Shown: positions 1 through 7,974 of the stretch, piece after piece
How positions within the stretch are numbered: the stretch's first letter is position 1
Layout: the number at the start of each line of letters is the position of its first letter
IMG/VR virus record: IMGVR_UViG_3300046314_000532
Span: 1 to 32,523 of that record
DNA: 32,523 nucleotides
Source: a virus
Direction: 5' to 3' (one strand)
The notes under the pieces: generated by a model
Database searches by the model: none
What the model was told of the DNA's origin: nothing
Seen by the model: only the letters and a program-made list of their open reading frames with translations
Program-made: the position numbers and the translations under genes

Positions 1-1
1 T

Positions 2-67
2 AAAATCGACGAACAGTCTCCTACCACAGAAGCTGTTGATTCTACAGAGTGTATCGCCTGCCAATAA
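2..67 (+). CDS. nrdA: Ribonucleotide reductase large subunit, C-terminal end (partial)
   Basis: The reading frame enters from outside the window and stops at 65-67. The last 21 codons end in E-C-I-A-C-Q. A CxxC pair at the extreme C-terminus is the swinging redox arm of class I NrdA, which passes reducing equivalents from glutaredoxin or thioredoxin to the active site. The stop is only 6 nt before nrdB, the usual nrdA-nrdB order. Only the tail is visible, so the call rests on this motif and the neighbour. Confidence 0.72.
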   Translation, partial: KIDEQSPTTEAVDSTECIACQ

Positions 68-73
68 ACTACT

Positions 74-1342
74 ATGTCCAAAAAGAAATTAAAATTAACA
101 GACCCACGTCCATCGTACAAGCCATTTAACTACCAGTGGTGCTACGAAACGTGGATGGATCACGAACGCATGCATTGGGGTCACTGGGAGGCCCCTCTCC
201 TGGAGGATGTTAAAGATTGGAACACCAAATTAACACAGTCTGAACAAAACTTCTTGACCCACATCTTCAGATTTTTCACTCAAGGTGACATCAGTGTAGC
301 AAATGCATATGTGATGAATTATCTACCGGTATTTCCCCAACCAGAAGTTCGGATGATGTTGTTAAGTTTTGCGGCTCGTGAAGCTACTCATATTGCAGCA
401 TACTCTAACCTAGTGGAAACGCTAGGAATGCCTGACACAATCTACAATCAGTTCTTAGAATATGATGCGATGCGTGAAAAATACGAATATGTTGAGAATT
501 TTATCGGAACTGACACCGAGTCCATTGCTCAACAGCTAGCAGTATTCTCAGCATTCACTGAAGGTATGCAATTATTTTCATCATTCATCATGTTATTGAA
601 CTTCCCCCGTCACGGAACGATGGTCGGCATGGGCTCGAATATCTCTTGGTCGATCTTGGATGAAAAGGTCCACGCCGATTCGATGATTAAGTTGTTCCGT
701 GTGTTTATTGAGGAAAATCGACACATCTGGAAAGATAGCCTGAAGAGTCAACTCTATACAATTGCAGAGCGCATGGTTGATTTGGAGGATAAGTTTATCG
801 ATCTCGCGTTTGAGATGGGTGAAATGAAAGACCTTACGGCAGCTGATGTGAAGTTGTATATTAGGTACATTGCAGATCGCCGATTGATCGCCCTTGGATT
901 AAAGGGGATATTCAAAATTAAAAAGAATCCGCTACCATGGGTAGAGCAGATGATTGATAGCGTAACTCACGGAAACTTTTTCGAACAAAAAGTATTTGAG
1001 TATTCCAAAGGTGCTACAGAGGGTGATTGGGATGACGTCTGGGGCCAATACAGCGGTGATGATGCTCCAATGTTTGGTTCAGCAGATCGATATGTTGGAA
1101 TTCCAGAATTTACTGTATATTCCAAACCCGGCTGTCCACAGTGCGATCAAGCTAAAGCGCTACTGACAAACAAGGATAAACAATTTATAACCAAGATGTT
1201 GGATGTTGACTTCACGCGTGACGACTTTAGTGAGAAGTTTCCAAGCGCTCGAAGCTTCCCGCAAATAGTGTGCCCTGATGGCACCCCCATTGGCGGACTG
1301 CCTGATCTGCATAAATATCTCACTAATTTGGTTGTGAATTAA
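74..1342 (+). CDS. nrdB: Class I ribonucleotide reductase small subunit fused to glutaredoxin
   Basis: 422 aa. Residues 1-~330 are the radical-generating beta subunit that, with NrdA, reduces ribonucleotides to deoxyribonucleotides. All diiron ligands can be placed: D72 (in TQGDIS), E103 and H106 (E-x-x-H), E163, E197 and H200; the radical tyrosine is Y110, four residues after H106. Residues ~343-420 are a glutaredoxin with the active-site motif C354-P-Q-C357, the S-F-P-Q-I turn near 394-398 and G-G-L-P-D near 407. The normal NrdB C-terminal tail, which docks on NrdA, is thus followed by its own reductant. The gene sits 6 nt after nrdA and 4 nt before the next gene. NrdB identity is near certain; that the glutaredoxin reduces this NrdA is inference. 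Confidence 0.96.
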   Translation: MSKKKLKLTDPRPSYKPFNYQWCYETWMDHERMHWGHWEAPLLEDVKDWNTKLTQSEQNFLTHIFRFFTQGDISVANAYVMNYLPVFPQPEVRMMLLSFAAREATHIAAYSNLVETLGMPDTIYNQFLEYDAMREKYEYVENFIGTDTESIAQQLAVFSAFTEGMQLFSSFIMLLNFPRHGTMVGMGSNISWSILDEKVHADSMIKLFRVFIEENRHIWKDSLKSQLYTIAERMVDLEDKFIDLAFEMGEMKDLTAADVKLYIRYIADRRLIALGLKGIFKIKKNPLPWVEQMIDSVTHGNFFEQKVFEYSKGATEGDWDDVWGQYSGDDAPMFGSADRYVGIPEFTVYSKPGCPQCDQAKALLTNKDKQFITKMLDVDFTRDDFSEKFPSARSFPQIVCPDGTPIGGLPDLHKYLTNLVVN

Positions 1343-1346
1343 TAAA

Positions 1347-2756
1347 ATGCCAGGAACCTACGTAGTCGACCATAGCGACAATACAAAACCACAGATTATA
1401 ATTCCCCCACTGAGTTTCGACCACTCAACATCACTCAAGATGGTTGGGTATCGATCTCCAGTGTACGGTGAATTGATTTGGGAGAATATGCTCCATACAA
1501 TGGAGCACTTCGCGAGTGATTATCCCCCTGTCAACCCAACCCCGGGGCAGATGTGGTATGATACTGGAGCCCAGGAGTTGAAATTGTACGACTCTGTTGG
1601 AGTCTGGCAATTAGTCTGGCCGATTCCTGAGGAAGTGATTGTTAGCCCAAGTCAACCACCTACGGAAATTGGGTTATTGTGGCACAATACCGCGGTCAAT
1701 AAGTTATACATCTGCGACACAGCTGGCACATGGCAATTAGTCTGGCCCACCCCCGAAGAGGTTATTGTTAGCCCAGTTCAACCAGCGTACGAAACTGGTC
1801 TACTCTGGCACAATACCGCAACCAATAAGTTGTATATTTGTGACACCAATAACGCATGGCAATTAGTCTGGCCAATTCCTGAGGAAGTAATCGTTAGCCC
1901 TAATCAACCAGCAAATGAAACTGGTCTACTCTGGCACAATACCGCTGCTAATCAACTCAGAATCTGTGATGTGAATAACATCTGGCAATTAGTCTGGCCA
2001 ATTCCTGAGGAAGTAATCGTTAGCCCTAACCAGCCAGCAAATGAAATTGGTTTGCTCTGGCACAATACTGCAGTCAATAAGTTATACATCTGCGACACAG
2101 CTGGTACATGGCAATTAGTCTGGCCGATTGAGCAACCCTATCCAGCAGTTTGGGTTAGCAACCCCAGCACACTGATTGGTGCTGGGATTTGTCTGGCTGT
2201 CGGTGCCCAATGGTATCAATACGACACAGGGAATGGTGATGGTGTAGCAATCTTCCGAGGTAGGGACTTTGCAACTGAAGCTGGAGGAGTTACAATTCCC
2301 TCTGGCAGCAATCCACCCGCGTATCTAAGTTATTCATATACAAATCCGACAAATCAATCGGTACTATTTGAAGCAGACCTCACTGGACACGGCAATTTGT
2401 ATTATGGATTACCCAACGCCGCATTTGGTTTGGTTTATACAATCGGTGAGAATTTAAATATAACAATGCCTGCTGGATACAGTGGTAATGGTGACCCAAA
2501 TCTACAAGGCACGATGAGACAGGATGTGTACTCTTCGGGCCTCAATACGCGAAGTGCTGGCGGCTTCGACGTCTACACAGAATCTACTGTATCAGGAGCG
2601 AGATTTTTCAAAGTTATCCCACCTGGTGGAACGGTGACAGTATACGCTCAATGGTGGGGCATTCTATATCAAGCCCATAGTTGGAACGGATACGCTGTAA
2701 TTCACGGCAATATGGCAATGAAAGTTAAAGTAACACGCGGAGGAGCATATCTATGA
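1347..2756 (+). CDS. Tail-fibre-like virion protein with tandem 42-residue repeats
   Basis: 469 aa. Residues 1-~80 match the start of the protein at 3236 (M-P-G-T-Y, a TSL...GYRSPVY block, then W-x-N-x-L...EHFA...PP...GQ-W-DTG), a head domain seen in fibre-like structural proteins of marine T4-like phages. Residues 87-262 are four near-perfect 42-residue repeats plus a partial fifth, each built around WQLVWP, EEVIVSP and GLLWHNTA-N-LYICD. The rest (~263-469) is glycine/serine-rich and beta-like, as expected for a receptor-binding or virion-surface tip, without a recognisable enzyme motif. It follows nrdB by 4 nt and overlaps the next gene by ATGA. The virion role is inferred from composition and family resemblance. 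Confidence 0.72.
   Translation: MPGTYVVDHSDNTKPQIIIPPLSFDHSTSLKMVGYRSPVYGELIWENMLHTMEHFASDYPPVNPTPGQMWYDTGAQELKLYDSVGVWQLVWPIPEEVIVSPSQPPTEIGLLWHNTAVNKLYICDTAGTWQLVWPTPEEVIVSPVQPAYETGLLWHNTATNKLYICDTNNAWQLVWPIPEEVIVSPNQPANETGLLWHNTAANQLRICDVNNIWQLVWPIPEEVIVSPNQPANEIGLLWHNTAVNKLYICDTAGTWQLVWPIEQPYPAVWVSNPSTLIGAGICLAVGAQWYQYDTGNGDGVAIFRGRDFATEAGGVTIPSGSNPPAYLSYSYTNPTNQSVLFEADLTGHGNLYYGLPNAAFGLVYTIGENLNITMPAGYSGNGDPNLQGTMRQDVYSSGLNTRSAGGFDVYTESTVSGARFFKVIPPGGTVTVYAQWWGILYQAHSWNGYAVIHGNMAMKVKVTRGGAYL
1605..2130 (+). repeat. Tandem 126-bp in-frame repeat inside the fibre-like gene
   Basis: Four complete 126-bp units start at 1605, 1731, 1857 and 1983, with a partial fifth at 2109-2130. Each begins TGGCAATTAGTCTGGCC and encodes 42 residues. 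The preceding segment GQMWYDTGAQELKLYD is a diverged earlier unit. The units stay in frame, so copy number can change without breaking the gene. Confidence 0.93.
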
Positions 2757-3178
2757 TAACAAAATATTACACACTAGGTGAACTCAATGACTCATTTGGA
2801 ACAGGTCTAACACTTGCGTGTTACAATCAAGATGACAATGGTGAGTGGATTGGTGTAATGCGAACTACAGATGGTAGTGTATTTTTGGGGTACAAGCCCA
2901 CAGAGATCTCAGAAGCTGAATATATTACCCTGCAACAACAAATTGCTTCCCCCGACATGATCACTTACTTTCCTGGTAAATTTCCAAGGGTTGGTGTAGT
3001 TGACAAGACAACCTATACCAAACTACAAAAAGAGCAGGCAAAGCTACAAAAAGTATATGATAAAGAACAACTCAAACTATCTACAGAGCAAGCTGAGAAA
3101 GAAGCCGCACTGTGCGCTAAGCTAGGAGTTACCAGTGATGAGTTAAAATTACTTGCAAAAATAGCACTAGCAACGTGA
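2753..3178 (+). CDS. Hypothetical protein next to fibre gene
   Basis: 141 aa, not recognised. The start overlaps the stop of the fibre-like gene as ATGA. The N-terminal half looks globular and beta-rich (residues ~1-60). Residues ~90-125 are rich in K, E, Q and A and are probably a helical or coiled segment. A gene directly after a fibre gene could be a fibre assembly factor or a small virion protein, but no motif shows this. Confidence 0.6.
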   Translation: MITKYYTLGELNDSFGTGLTLACYNQDDNGEWIGVMRTTDGSVFLGYKPTEISEAEYITLQQQIASPDMITYFPGKFPRVGVVDKTTYTKLQKEQAKLQKVYDKEQLKLSTEQAEKEAALCAKLGVTSDELKLLAKIALAT

Positions 3179-3194
3179 CGTATCACTCATCGCA

Positions 3195-3201
3195 CTAAAT
3201 A
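3195..3201 (+). promoter_or_regulatory. Possible T4-type late promoter (CTAAATA)
   Basis: CTAAATA lies about 40 nt upstream of the fibre-like start at 3236, inside the only gap of this block (3179-3235). It is a weaker version of TATAAATA found before 7975 and 14121, and the same heptamer precedes 16289. T4-like phages read such -10-like boxes with a phage sigma factor (gp55) late in infection. Confidence 0.4.
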
Positions 3202-3235
3202 AACAATACTACAACCAGAGAAACTGCCATCCATC

Positions 3236-4471
3236 ATGCCAGGAACCTATTCAGTCGAACACAGCGACCCAACAAAAACCCCCATATCCATCCAACCCCT
3301 TGGTATAGATATGAGCACATCACTGACACTTTTAGGTTACAGATCTCCTGTATACCAAGAAGCTGTTTGGACAAACTTCTTACAAATGCTAGAGCACTTT
3401 GCTCGCAATTCTCCACCCATCCATCCAATTGCTGGACAAATTTGGTTGGATACAGGAACTACTCCAGGTACACCCAAATTCTATGGTGTAGACAATCTAT
3501 GGCACACAATCGGATCCGGCGTATACGTAGGACCCACAGCCCCCGCCAACAGCAATACTCTCTGGTACAACCCCATCACTGGTGGTTTATACTATTATGA
3601 TGGCGCAGCCTGGATCAACACAGTATGCATCGCAGTTGCTGGTGTGTGTGAGTACGACGAACTGGTTGCGCTTGTAAACGCTGACTCAATCGCAGTTGGT
3701 CAGACTGAAATCCTACCGTCTCCGACACCGGCTACTGTGTACAGAATTACCGACGCTCAGTGGCAGACTCTGATTAATCGAGTGAAGCAACTTGCATATG
3801 CAAAATCTGTTCCAACTGCTACAATCAATGCTGTAGCATTTAACAACTTCCGCCTCTGTTCGGATGCTCGCTGTGGCTTGGCTACAGTATTGAGTGAGTA
3901 TAGTAAGCTACAAACGCTGTTGAATCAAGCGCTACTGTCACCAACCATTAACACGTCGTGCTTCGAGACGATCACACCACCGAATGCATCAGCTGCTCGC
4001 ACCGCCGCATGGATAGGGACAATCGCACACACTGTGACTTTGTCATGGGCAGACGCCGGTTCTGTTGGTAGATTTTTTAACACAGGCGGTAAGATTGTCT
4101 GGACCGGAGCAGTTACTAATACCAGTAGCGCTGTTGACGTAGCTTGGCAAACAGCGTTAGCTTCAATTCCAAACGTCACGGTCACAAAGAGCAATACAAC
4201 TCAAGGAGCTCAGACTTCGACCATTGGGTTTGAGGATCTAACAACCGCAAATCAAACAATGTTCTCGCACGTACTAGCTACTCGATCTGTCTTGATTCAA
4301 GGCAAAGTTAATACAACAGGAAATGTATTAACTTTAACCATATCATTCAACGACTCAGCTACAGTAACAGGCTCGTTCACAAGTGGAATATCACTCACAC
4401 GAGTTGGAGCACTGTGCTACAATAATCCGCCTGTAGCATACCCAGCAAGTTCATCTGTTGGTATCGCCTGA
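3236..4471 (+). CDS. Tail-fibre-like virion protein, second copy of the shared head domain
   Basis: 411 aa. The first ~85 residues are paralogous to the start of the protein at 1347 (M-P-G-T-Y, TSL...GYRSPVY, LEHFARN-PP, GQIWLDTG) and probably anchor both to the same virion site. A single GLYYYDGAAW unit follows instead of the tandem repeats. Residues ~115-250 appear partly helical (a tyrosine-, asparagine- and threonine-rich segment with an L-I-NRVKQ stretch). The C-terminal third is a threonine/serine-rich beta-like domain. A strong terminator follows at 4496, so this closes the fibre block. Receptor binding is inferred. Confidence 0.72.
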   Translation: MPGTYSVEHSDPTKTPISIQPLGIDMSTSLTLLGYRSPVYQEAVWTNFLQMLEHFARNSPPIHPIAGQIWLDTGTTPGTPKFYGVDNLWHTIGSGVYVGPTAPANSNTLWYNPITGGLYYYDGAAWINTVCIAVAGVCEYDELVALVNADSIAVGQTEILPSPTPATVYRITDAQWQTLINRVKQLAYAKSVPTATINAVAFNNFRLCSDARCGLATVLSEYSKLQTLLNQALLSPTINTSCFETITPPNASAARTAAWIGTIAHTVTLSWADAGSVGRFFNTGGKIVWTGAVTNTSSAVDVAWQTALASIPNVTVTKSNTTQGAQTSTIGFEDLTTANQTMFSHVLATRSVLIQGKVNTTGNVLTLTISFNDSATVTGSFTSGISLTRVGALCYNNPPVAYPASSSVGIA

Positions 4472-4495
4472 CCTATTGAACTAAAGCTTCCCCCC

Positions 4496-4550
4496 AACAA
4501 GGAAAAGTTGTACGGTGATTAACACCTGTTGCAACTTTTCCTTGTTTTGA
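4496..4550 (+). terminator. Rho-independent terminator after the fibre block
   Basis: A perfect 15-bp stem: AACAAGGAAAAGTTG at 4496-4510 pairs with CAACTTTTCCTTGTT at 4532-4546. The loop holds a minor GGTG/CACC helix. A short T run (TTGTTTTGA) ends the element. It follows the stop at 4471 by 25 nt and overlaps the upstream TTG of the next open frame, which argues against that TTG as a start. Confidence 0.8.
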
Positions 4551-4582
4551 ATGTAGGCTATAAGCCTATAGAACTCGCTTAT

Positions 4583-5314
4583 ATGTTTGATATTGTACTA
4601 ATTAGTTATGATGAACCAACCGCTGATTCAACATATGCAAAACTCCAGGAAGACTTCCCATATGTAAAACGCGTCCACGGTGTGGTTGGTATAGCAGCGG
4701 CACATTACGAAGCCGCCAAGCTTGCTAGCACTGAGATGTTTTATGTAATTGATGGTGATAATGAACCATTGAGTACGTTTAAGTTTGACACTGAGGTCCA
4801 ACCTTGGGATCAGGGATATACCCACATATGGCCAACAAAAAATATTGTGAACGGTAGCACGTATGGTTACGGTGGTATAAAATTATTCAACACTCAGTTG
4901 ATGACCGTAGACAAACCACCCACATGGATTGATTTCTGCTCGACGCGAGGACTCGGCATAAAATGCATGAACACTCCACCCGCAAGTATAACTCATTTTG
5001 ACCAAACTCCATTCCACACATTCAGAGCAACAGCTCGGGAGGTGTTTAAACTAGCAACCGCTCAACACCACTACGAAACTACCCTATCACTAGCTGAGTT
5101 ATCGACCAACACAGAATATGCTGATGTGATAGCGAGGCTTAGCCTCTGGCGTACGGATGATCCGAATACTGAATATCAATTGGAATATAACGCTGGGGTT
5201 TGTGCTGCACAAACGTGGTATGATCAGAATATAGATCCAACACTCATTAATAATTTCACATGGTTGAGAGACCAATGGACATCACAATCACCCAATGAAT
5301 ACATCACACACTGA
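4583..5314 (+). CDS. Glycosyltransferase-like protein (GT-A type DGDNE motif)
   Basis: 243 aa from the ATG at 4583. The frame is open back to a TTG at 4529, but that lies in the terminator stem. The protein starts MFDIVLISYDEP, then has a KRVHGV block and VIDGDNE, which resembles the DxD metal/nucleotide-sugar motif of GT-A fold glycosyltransferases; YGYGGIKLF follows. Similar proteins occur in marine T4-like phages. The acceptor is unknown: virion fibre, host surface or DNA are possible. The stop overlaps the next gene by 20 nt. No strong ribosome-binding site is visible upstream. Confidence 0.55.
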   Translation: MFDIVLISYDEPTADSTYAKLQEDFPYVKRVHGVVGIAAAHYEAAKLASTEMFYVIDGDNEPLSTFKFDTEVQPWDQGYTHIWPTKNIVNGSTYGYGGIKLFNTQLMTVDKPPTWIDFCSTRGLGIKCMNTPPASITHFDQTPFHTFRATAREVFKLATAQHHYETTLSLAELSTNTEYADVIARLSLWRTDDPNTEYQLEYNAGVCAAQTWYDQNIDPTLINNFTWLRDQWTSQSPNEYITH

Positions 5315-5963
5315 TCTAGTACTACACCTCACAACTTCTTACTCTTGGGATATATTGAGCGATAACCACATTCCTGCTGCCCTAACCAGTGACCTTGTTA
5401 GCGAACTATACCACCAACCAATGCGAGTGCAAGCTGATGCCGTCAGAGACGCACTATCAGAGGGACAACTTGCGAGTAAGATATTAGCTTGCGATATGCT
5501 ATACAACACAGGTCTCGACCACGACACAGCTCTGGTGGTTGGTGGGTGGTATGGTACACTAAGCAAATTGTTGTTGAGTAAGAAACAAAACTTACACATT
5601 ACTTCATTGGATATAGACCCAACTGTAGCACCGATCGCAGACGCGTACATCCGTGATCCAAATCGTTTTACTGCTGTTACTGTTGATATGTACGACTTCC
5701 AGTTGTACGGTGATTACGGTGTAGTAATAAACACAAGTTGCGAACACATACCTGATCTTCCGATGTGGTTGAGTATGCTTCAACGAGGGCAGACTATATT
5801 GCTGCAGAGCAATAATCTATTCGACTGTGAAGGGCACGTCAATTGTTGCAATTCAATATTTGATTTGGTTGAACAAGCACACAAGCATGTTGACATCATT
5901 TCATGTAACATACTATACTGTGCTGCATATCAACGGTATACACTATTAGGACAAATCAAATGA
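5295..5963 (+). CDS. Class I SAM-dependent methyltransferase-like protein
   Basis: 222 aa. Residues ~77-110 show a Rossmann start (TALVVGGWYGTLSKLL), then ITSLDIDP with the acidic residue that binds the SAM ribose, and later a strand VVINTSCEHI followed by IPDLPMW. This order (motif I, acidic loop, N-T-S/C-E-H motif) fits a class I methyltransferase. No NPPY or similar DNA-N-methylase signature is present, so the substrate is open. It overlaps the glycosyltransferase-like gene by 20 nt and the next gene by ATGA. Confidence 0.6.
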   Translation: MNTSHTDLVLHLTTSYSWDILSDNHIPAALTSDLVSELYHQPMRVQADAVRDALSEGQLASKILACDMLYNTGLDHDTALVVGGWYGTLSKLLLSKKQNLHITSLDIDPTVAPIADAYIRDPNRFTAVTVDMYDFQLYGDYGVVINTSCEHIPDLPMWLSMLQRGQTILLQSNNLFDCEGHVNCCNSIFDLVEQAHKHVDIISCNILYCAAYQRYTLLGQIK

Positions 5964-6166
5964 GCACCATTATAACGCACGCAGATATTGAGAAGTATCT
6001 GACACGGGAAAGATCTACGGGAGAATTCAAACAAGTCCACGAAGCGTGGGTCGCGAATACGGTTAGTAATGCTGTGTCTTGGTACACCACAGCTCCTGAG
6101 TCTCCACTGTTCAAGAGTATTCGACAATATACAGATTCTGTTAGTACTACTCCCACCACAACATGA
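5960..6166 (+). CDS. Small hypothetical protein
   Basis: 68 aa, not recognised. The ATG overlaps the upstream TGA, and the stop overlaps the ATG of the P-loop gene, so it is translated as part of a coupled run. The sequence is hydrophilic, with a helical N-terminal half and a Thr/Ser-rich tail. Confidence 0.6.
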   Translation: MSTIITHADIEKYLTRERSTGEFKQVHEAWVANTVSNAVSWYTTAPESPLFKSIRQYTDSVSTTPTTT

Positions 6167-6738
6167 CAATAGTCGTTAACCTGTATGCTGGCCCTGGCGC
6201 TGGCAAATCAACTACAGCACTACGCCTGACGTATGATTTGAAATTAGCTGGATTAACGACTGAGTATGTGTACGAATTTGTCAAGGACGCTGCTTGGTGG
6301 GGACACACAGATGTATTTGATCAGCCTGATTATTGCTTTGCTCAACAACATCGACTATTGCGATCAGTTGTAGGTAAGTGTGAGATTGCAGTATGTGATT
6401 CTCCAATCAACTTGCCAGTTGTGTATGCGTCCCAACGCCCATACGACAAATATTGCCCATTCGATGAGTATAGCGCTCTTGTGAACAAAGTGTACAAGAG
6501 CTACAATAATGTAAACCTATTCATCGATCGTGGTTCACTACCATACAGTCATCTAGGCAGAAATGAAGATGTAGATCAAGCGAAGGTGATCGATGAGTTG
6601 ATCACAACTCATCTTATATCTCAAAATATCAAATATATCAAATTTGATCCTAGTAACAAGTTTCAATACGATACAATTTTAAGATACCTACTAAAACAAA
6701 AGAAAGCACATGAAAACAGTATCAATTCTACTAACTAA
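6163..6738 (+). CDS. P-loop NTPase/kinase-like protein
   Basis: 191 aa. A clear Walker A motif G-P-G-A-G-K-S-T lies at residues 10-17, right after a hydrophobic first strand. IAVCDSPINLP near residue 77 is a likely Walker B-type strand with D-S-P. The short one-domain layout fits AAA_28/nucleotide-kinase-like ATPases common in T4-like marine phages. The substrate is unknown. The start is translationally coupled to 5960-6166, and the gene overlaps the next by 29 nt. Confidence 0.68.
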   Translation: MTIVVNLYAGPGAGKSTTALRLTYDLKLAGLTTEYVYEFVKDAAWWGHTDVFDQPDYCFAQQHRLLRSVVGKCEIAVCDSPINLPVVYASQRPYDKYCPFDEYSALVNKVYKSYNNVNLFIDRGSLPYSHLGRNEDVDQAKVIDELITTHLISQNIKYIKFDPSNKFQYDTILRYLLKQKKAHENSINSTN

Positions 6739-6994
6739 CGGCGCTGAATGGATTGCTCAGCAACAAGAGACACTCGACTCCAATACAGTCTTGTCGCTGA
6801 CAAAAGTCCGCAAACTCCACATCATGCCTCAACAAGGAGGCGGGGTCGGCATGGCACTCATTCCCGTACTGATGAGTAACAATGACAAAGAAGATTTTGA
6901 ATTGGATCGCAAGCACGTTGTTGTTGTAAGTACTCCACACCCCGATTTTGAGAAGCAGTACCTCACAGAGGTTTCTGGCATTCAATTGATTTAA
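6710..6994 (+). CDS. Conserved small phage protein
   Basis: 94 aa. It has a beta-strand-rich pattern (VSILLTNGAEWI, LSLTKVRKLHIMPQQGGG, ALIPVLMSN, HVVVVSTPHPDFEKQYL, SGIQLI). This profile resembles a conserved small protein of cyanophage-like T4 relatives, and an Sm-like barrel is conceivable, but no function is asserted. The start lies inside the preceding gene by 29 nt. Confidence 0.6.
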   Translation: MKTVSILLTNGAEWIAQQQETLDSNTVLSLTKVRKLHIMPQQGGGVGMALIPVLMSNNDKEDFELDRKHVVVVSTPHPDFEKQYLTEVSGIQLI

Positions 6995-7017
6995 CAAAAC
7001 TATTATAGGATATAACC

Positions 7018-7710
7018 ATGGCAAGCACAGATAAATTACTTGGAAGTCAAGTACACACCCACTTGAAATCTCTCGGTCTCGAGACACCGACTACAGATAA
7101 GGTGAACGCTTCCAGAGCGGAAAAATTAGCCGCTATTGAAGCGAGTACCAAAGCAATGTTAGAAGTGCTTGGTTTAGACCTGACGGATGATAGCTTAACA
7201 GAGACTCCGATGCGGGTTGCTAAGATGTGGGTAGATGATATGATGTGGGGGCTTGATTACAACAACTTCCCAAAGTGCACGACCGTAGACAATAAGATGT
7301 CAGCACCAGATGAATTTGTTGCAGTCGCAGTTTCTGCGGCTTCTCAGTGTGAACATCACCTTTTGTCCATAATTCCTGCGGGTGGCTTGAACCAACCTTC
7401 AATTGTGATCGCTTACATTCCAGCGGATAAAGTGCTTGGGTTGTCAAAGTTGAGTCGAATTGCGAACTTTTTCGCCGCCCGCCCACAGGTACAGGAACGT
7501 CTCACACATCAAATTTTGGAAGCTGTCAAGTTTGTCACAAAATCCGACAGTGTCGCTGTGTTTGCATCCATGGCACATTTGTGTATGTCAACACGGGGAG
7601 CAAAAGATACAGCTTCGGATACAACAACGTGTGCGATGAGTGGAAAATTTGTAACCGACTCGAGTGTCCGCTCAGAATTTCTGGCCATCGCCCGTCAAAA
7701 ATTATCATGA
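7018..7710 (+). CDS. folE: GTP cyclohydrolase I
   Basis: 230 aa. Converts GTP to 7,8-dihydroneopterin triphosphate, the first step of both folate and 7-deazaguanine synthesis. The N-terminal motif TETPMRVAKMW is at ~61-71. The catalytic core carries zinc ligands C111 and H114 (CEHH), IAYIPADKVLGLSKLSRI, QERLTHQI, then H187-L-C189 with the third zinc Cys and S-T-R-G. Length matches the family. An AGGA precedes the ATG. In phages with a nearby QueD-like gene and a DpdA-like gene, FolE most often serves deazaguanine synthesis, but folate supply for DHFR is also possible. Confidence 0.95.
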   Translation: MASTDKLLGSQVHTHLKSLGLETPTTDKVNASRAEKLAAIEASTKAMLEVLGLDLTDDSLTETPMRVAKMWVDDMMWGLDYNNFPKCTTVDNKMSAPDEFVAVAVSAASQCEHHLLSIIPAGGLNQPSIVIAYIPADKVLGLSKLSRIANFFAARPQVQERLTHQILEAVKFVTKSDSVAVFASMAHLCMSTRGAKDTASDTTTCAMSGKFVTDSSVRSEFLAIARQKLS

Positions 7711-7889
7711 CCACAGCCCGCAATGACATCACTGGTGACGCACTGATTTCCAAGAAAGCATCAGACTCATATCGAACAGGTTGGGATAGAATATTCGGCA
7801 CAAAACAACCGAACGTTGAGTGGTCCGACCACGAAGAAATTGAAGAAGATCTGAATCCTGACCTCCATACTGATAACTCAACTGATTAA
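7707..7889 (+). CDS. Small conserved phage protein
   Basis: 60 aa starting at the ATG that overlaps the folE stop (ATGA); a longer in-frame extension upstream lies wholly inside folE and is not used. The sequence begins MTTARNDITGDALISKKAS, then YRTGWDRIFG and an acidic tail. The DITG...K...S..Y...W..IFG pattern recurs in small proteins of T4-like phages. Function unknown. Confidence 0.65.
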   Translation: MTTARNDITGDALISKKASDSYRTGWDRIFGTKQPNVEWSDHEEIEEDLNPDLHTDNSTD

Positions 7890-7943
7890 AGTATACTGCA
7901 AATAATTATGACCCTAACGTGCTACCTATAATTAGTATCCGTG

Positions 7944-7951
7944 TATAAATA
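7944..7951 (+). promoter_or_regulatory. T4-type late promoter TATAAATA
   Basis: A perfect TATAAATA 31 nt upstream of the homing endonuclease start, with an AGGAG ribosome-binding site at 7963-7967 in between. It lies in an 85-nt gap, one of few in this gene-dense block, so the endonuclease probably has its own late transcript. Confidence 0.7.
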
Positions 7952-7974
7952 CTCTTTTAATTAGGAGCACGGAT

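Noticed and set aside
1605-2130. Direct repeats considered as a CRISPR array
   Set aside because: Units are 126 bp, contiguous without spacers, and in frame within a protein gene.
4529-4582. TTG start extending the glycosyltransferase-like protein by 18 residues
   Set aside because: It overlaps the terminator stem at 4532-4546; the ATG at 4583 starts the conserved FDIVLISYDEP strand.
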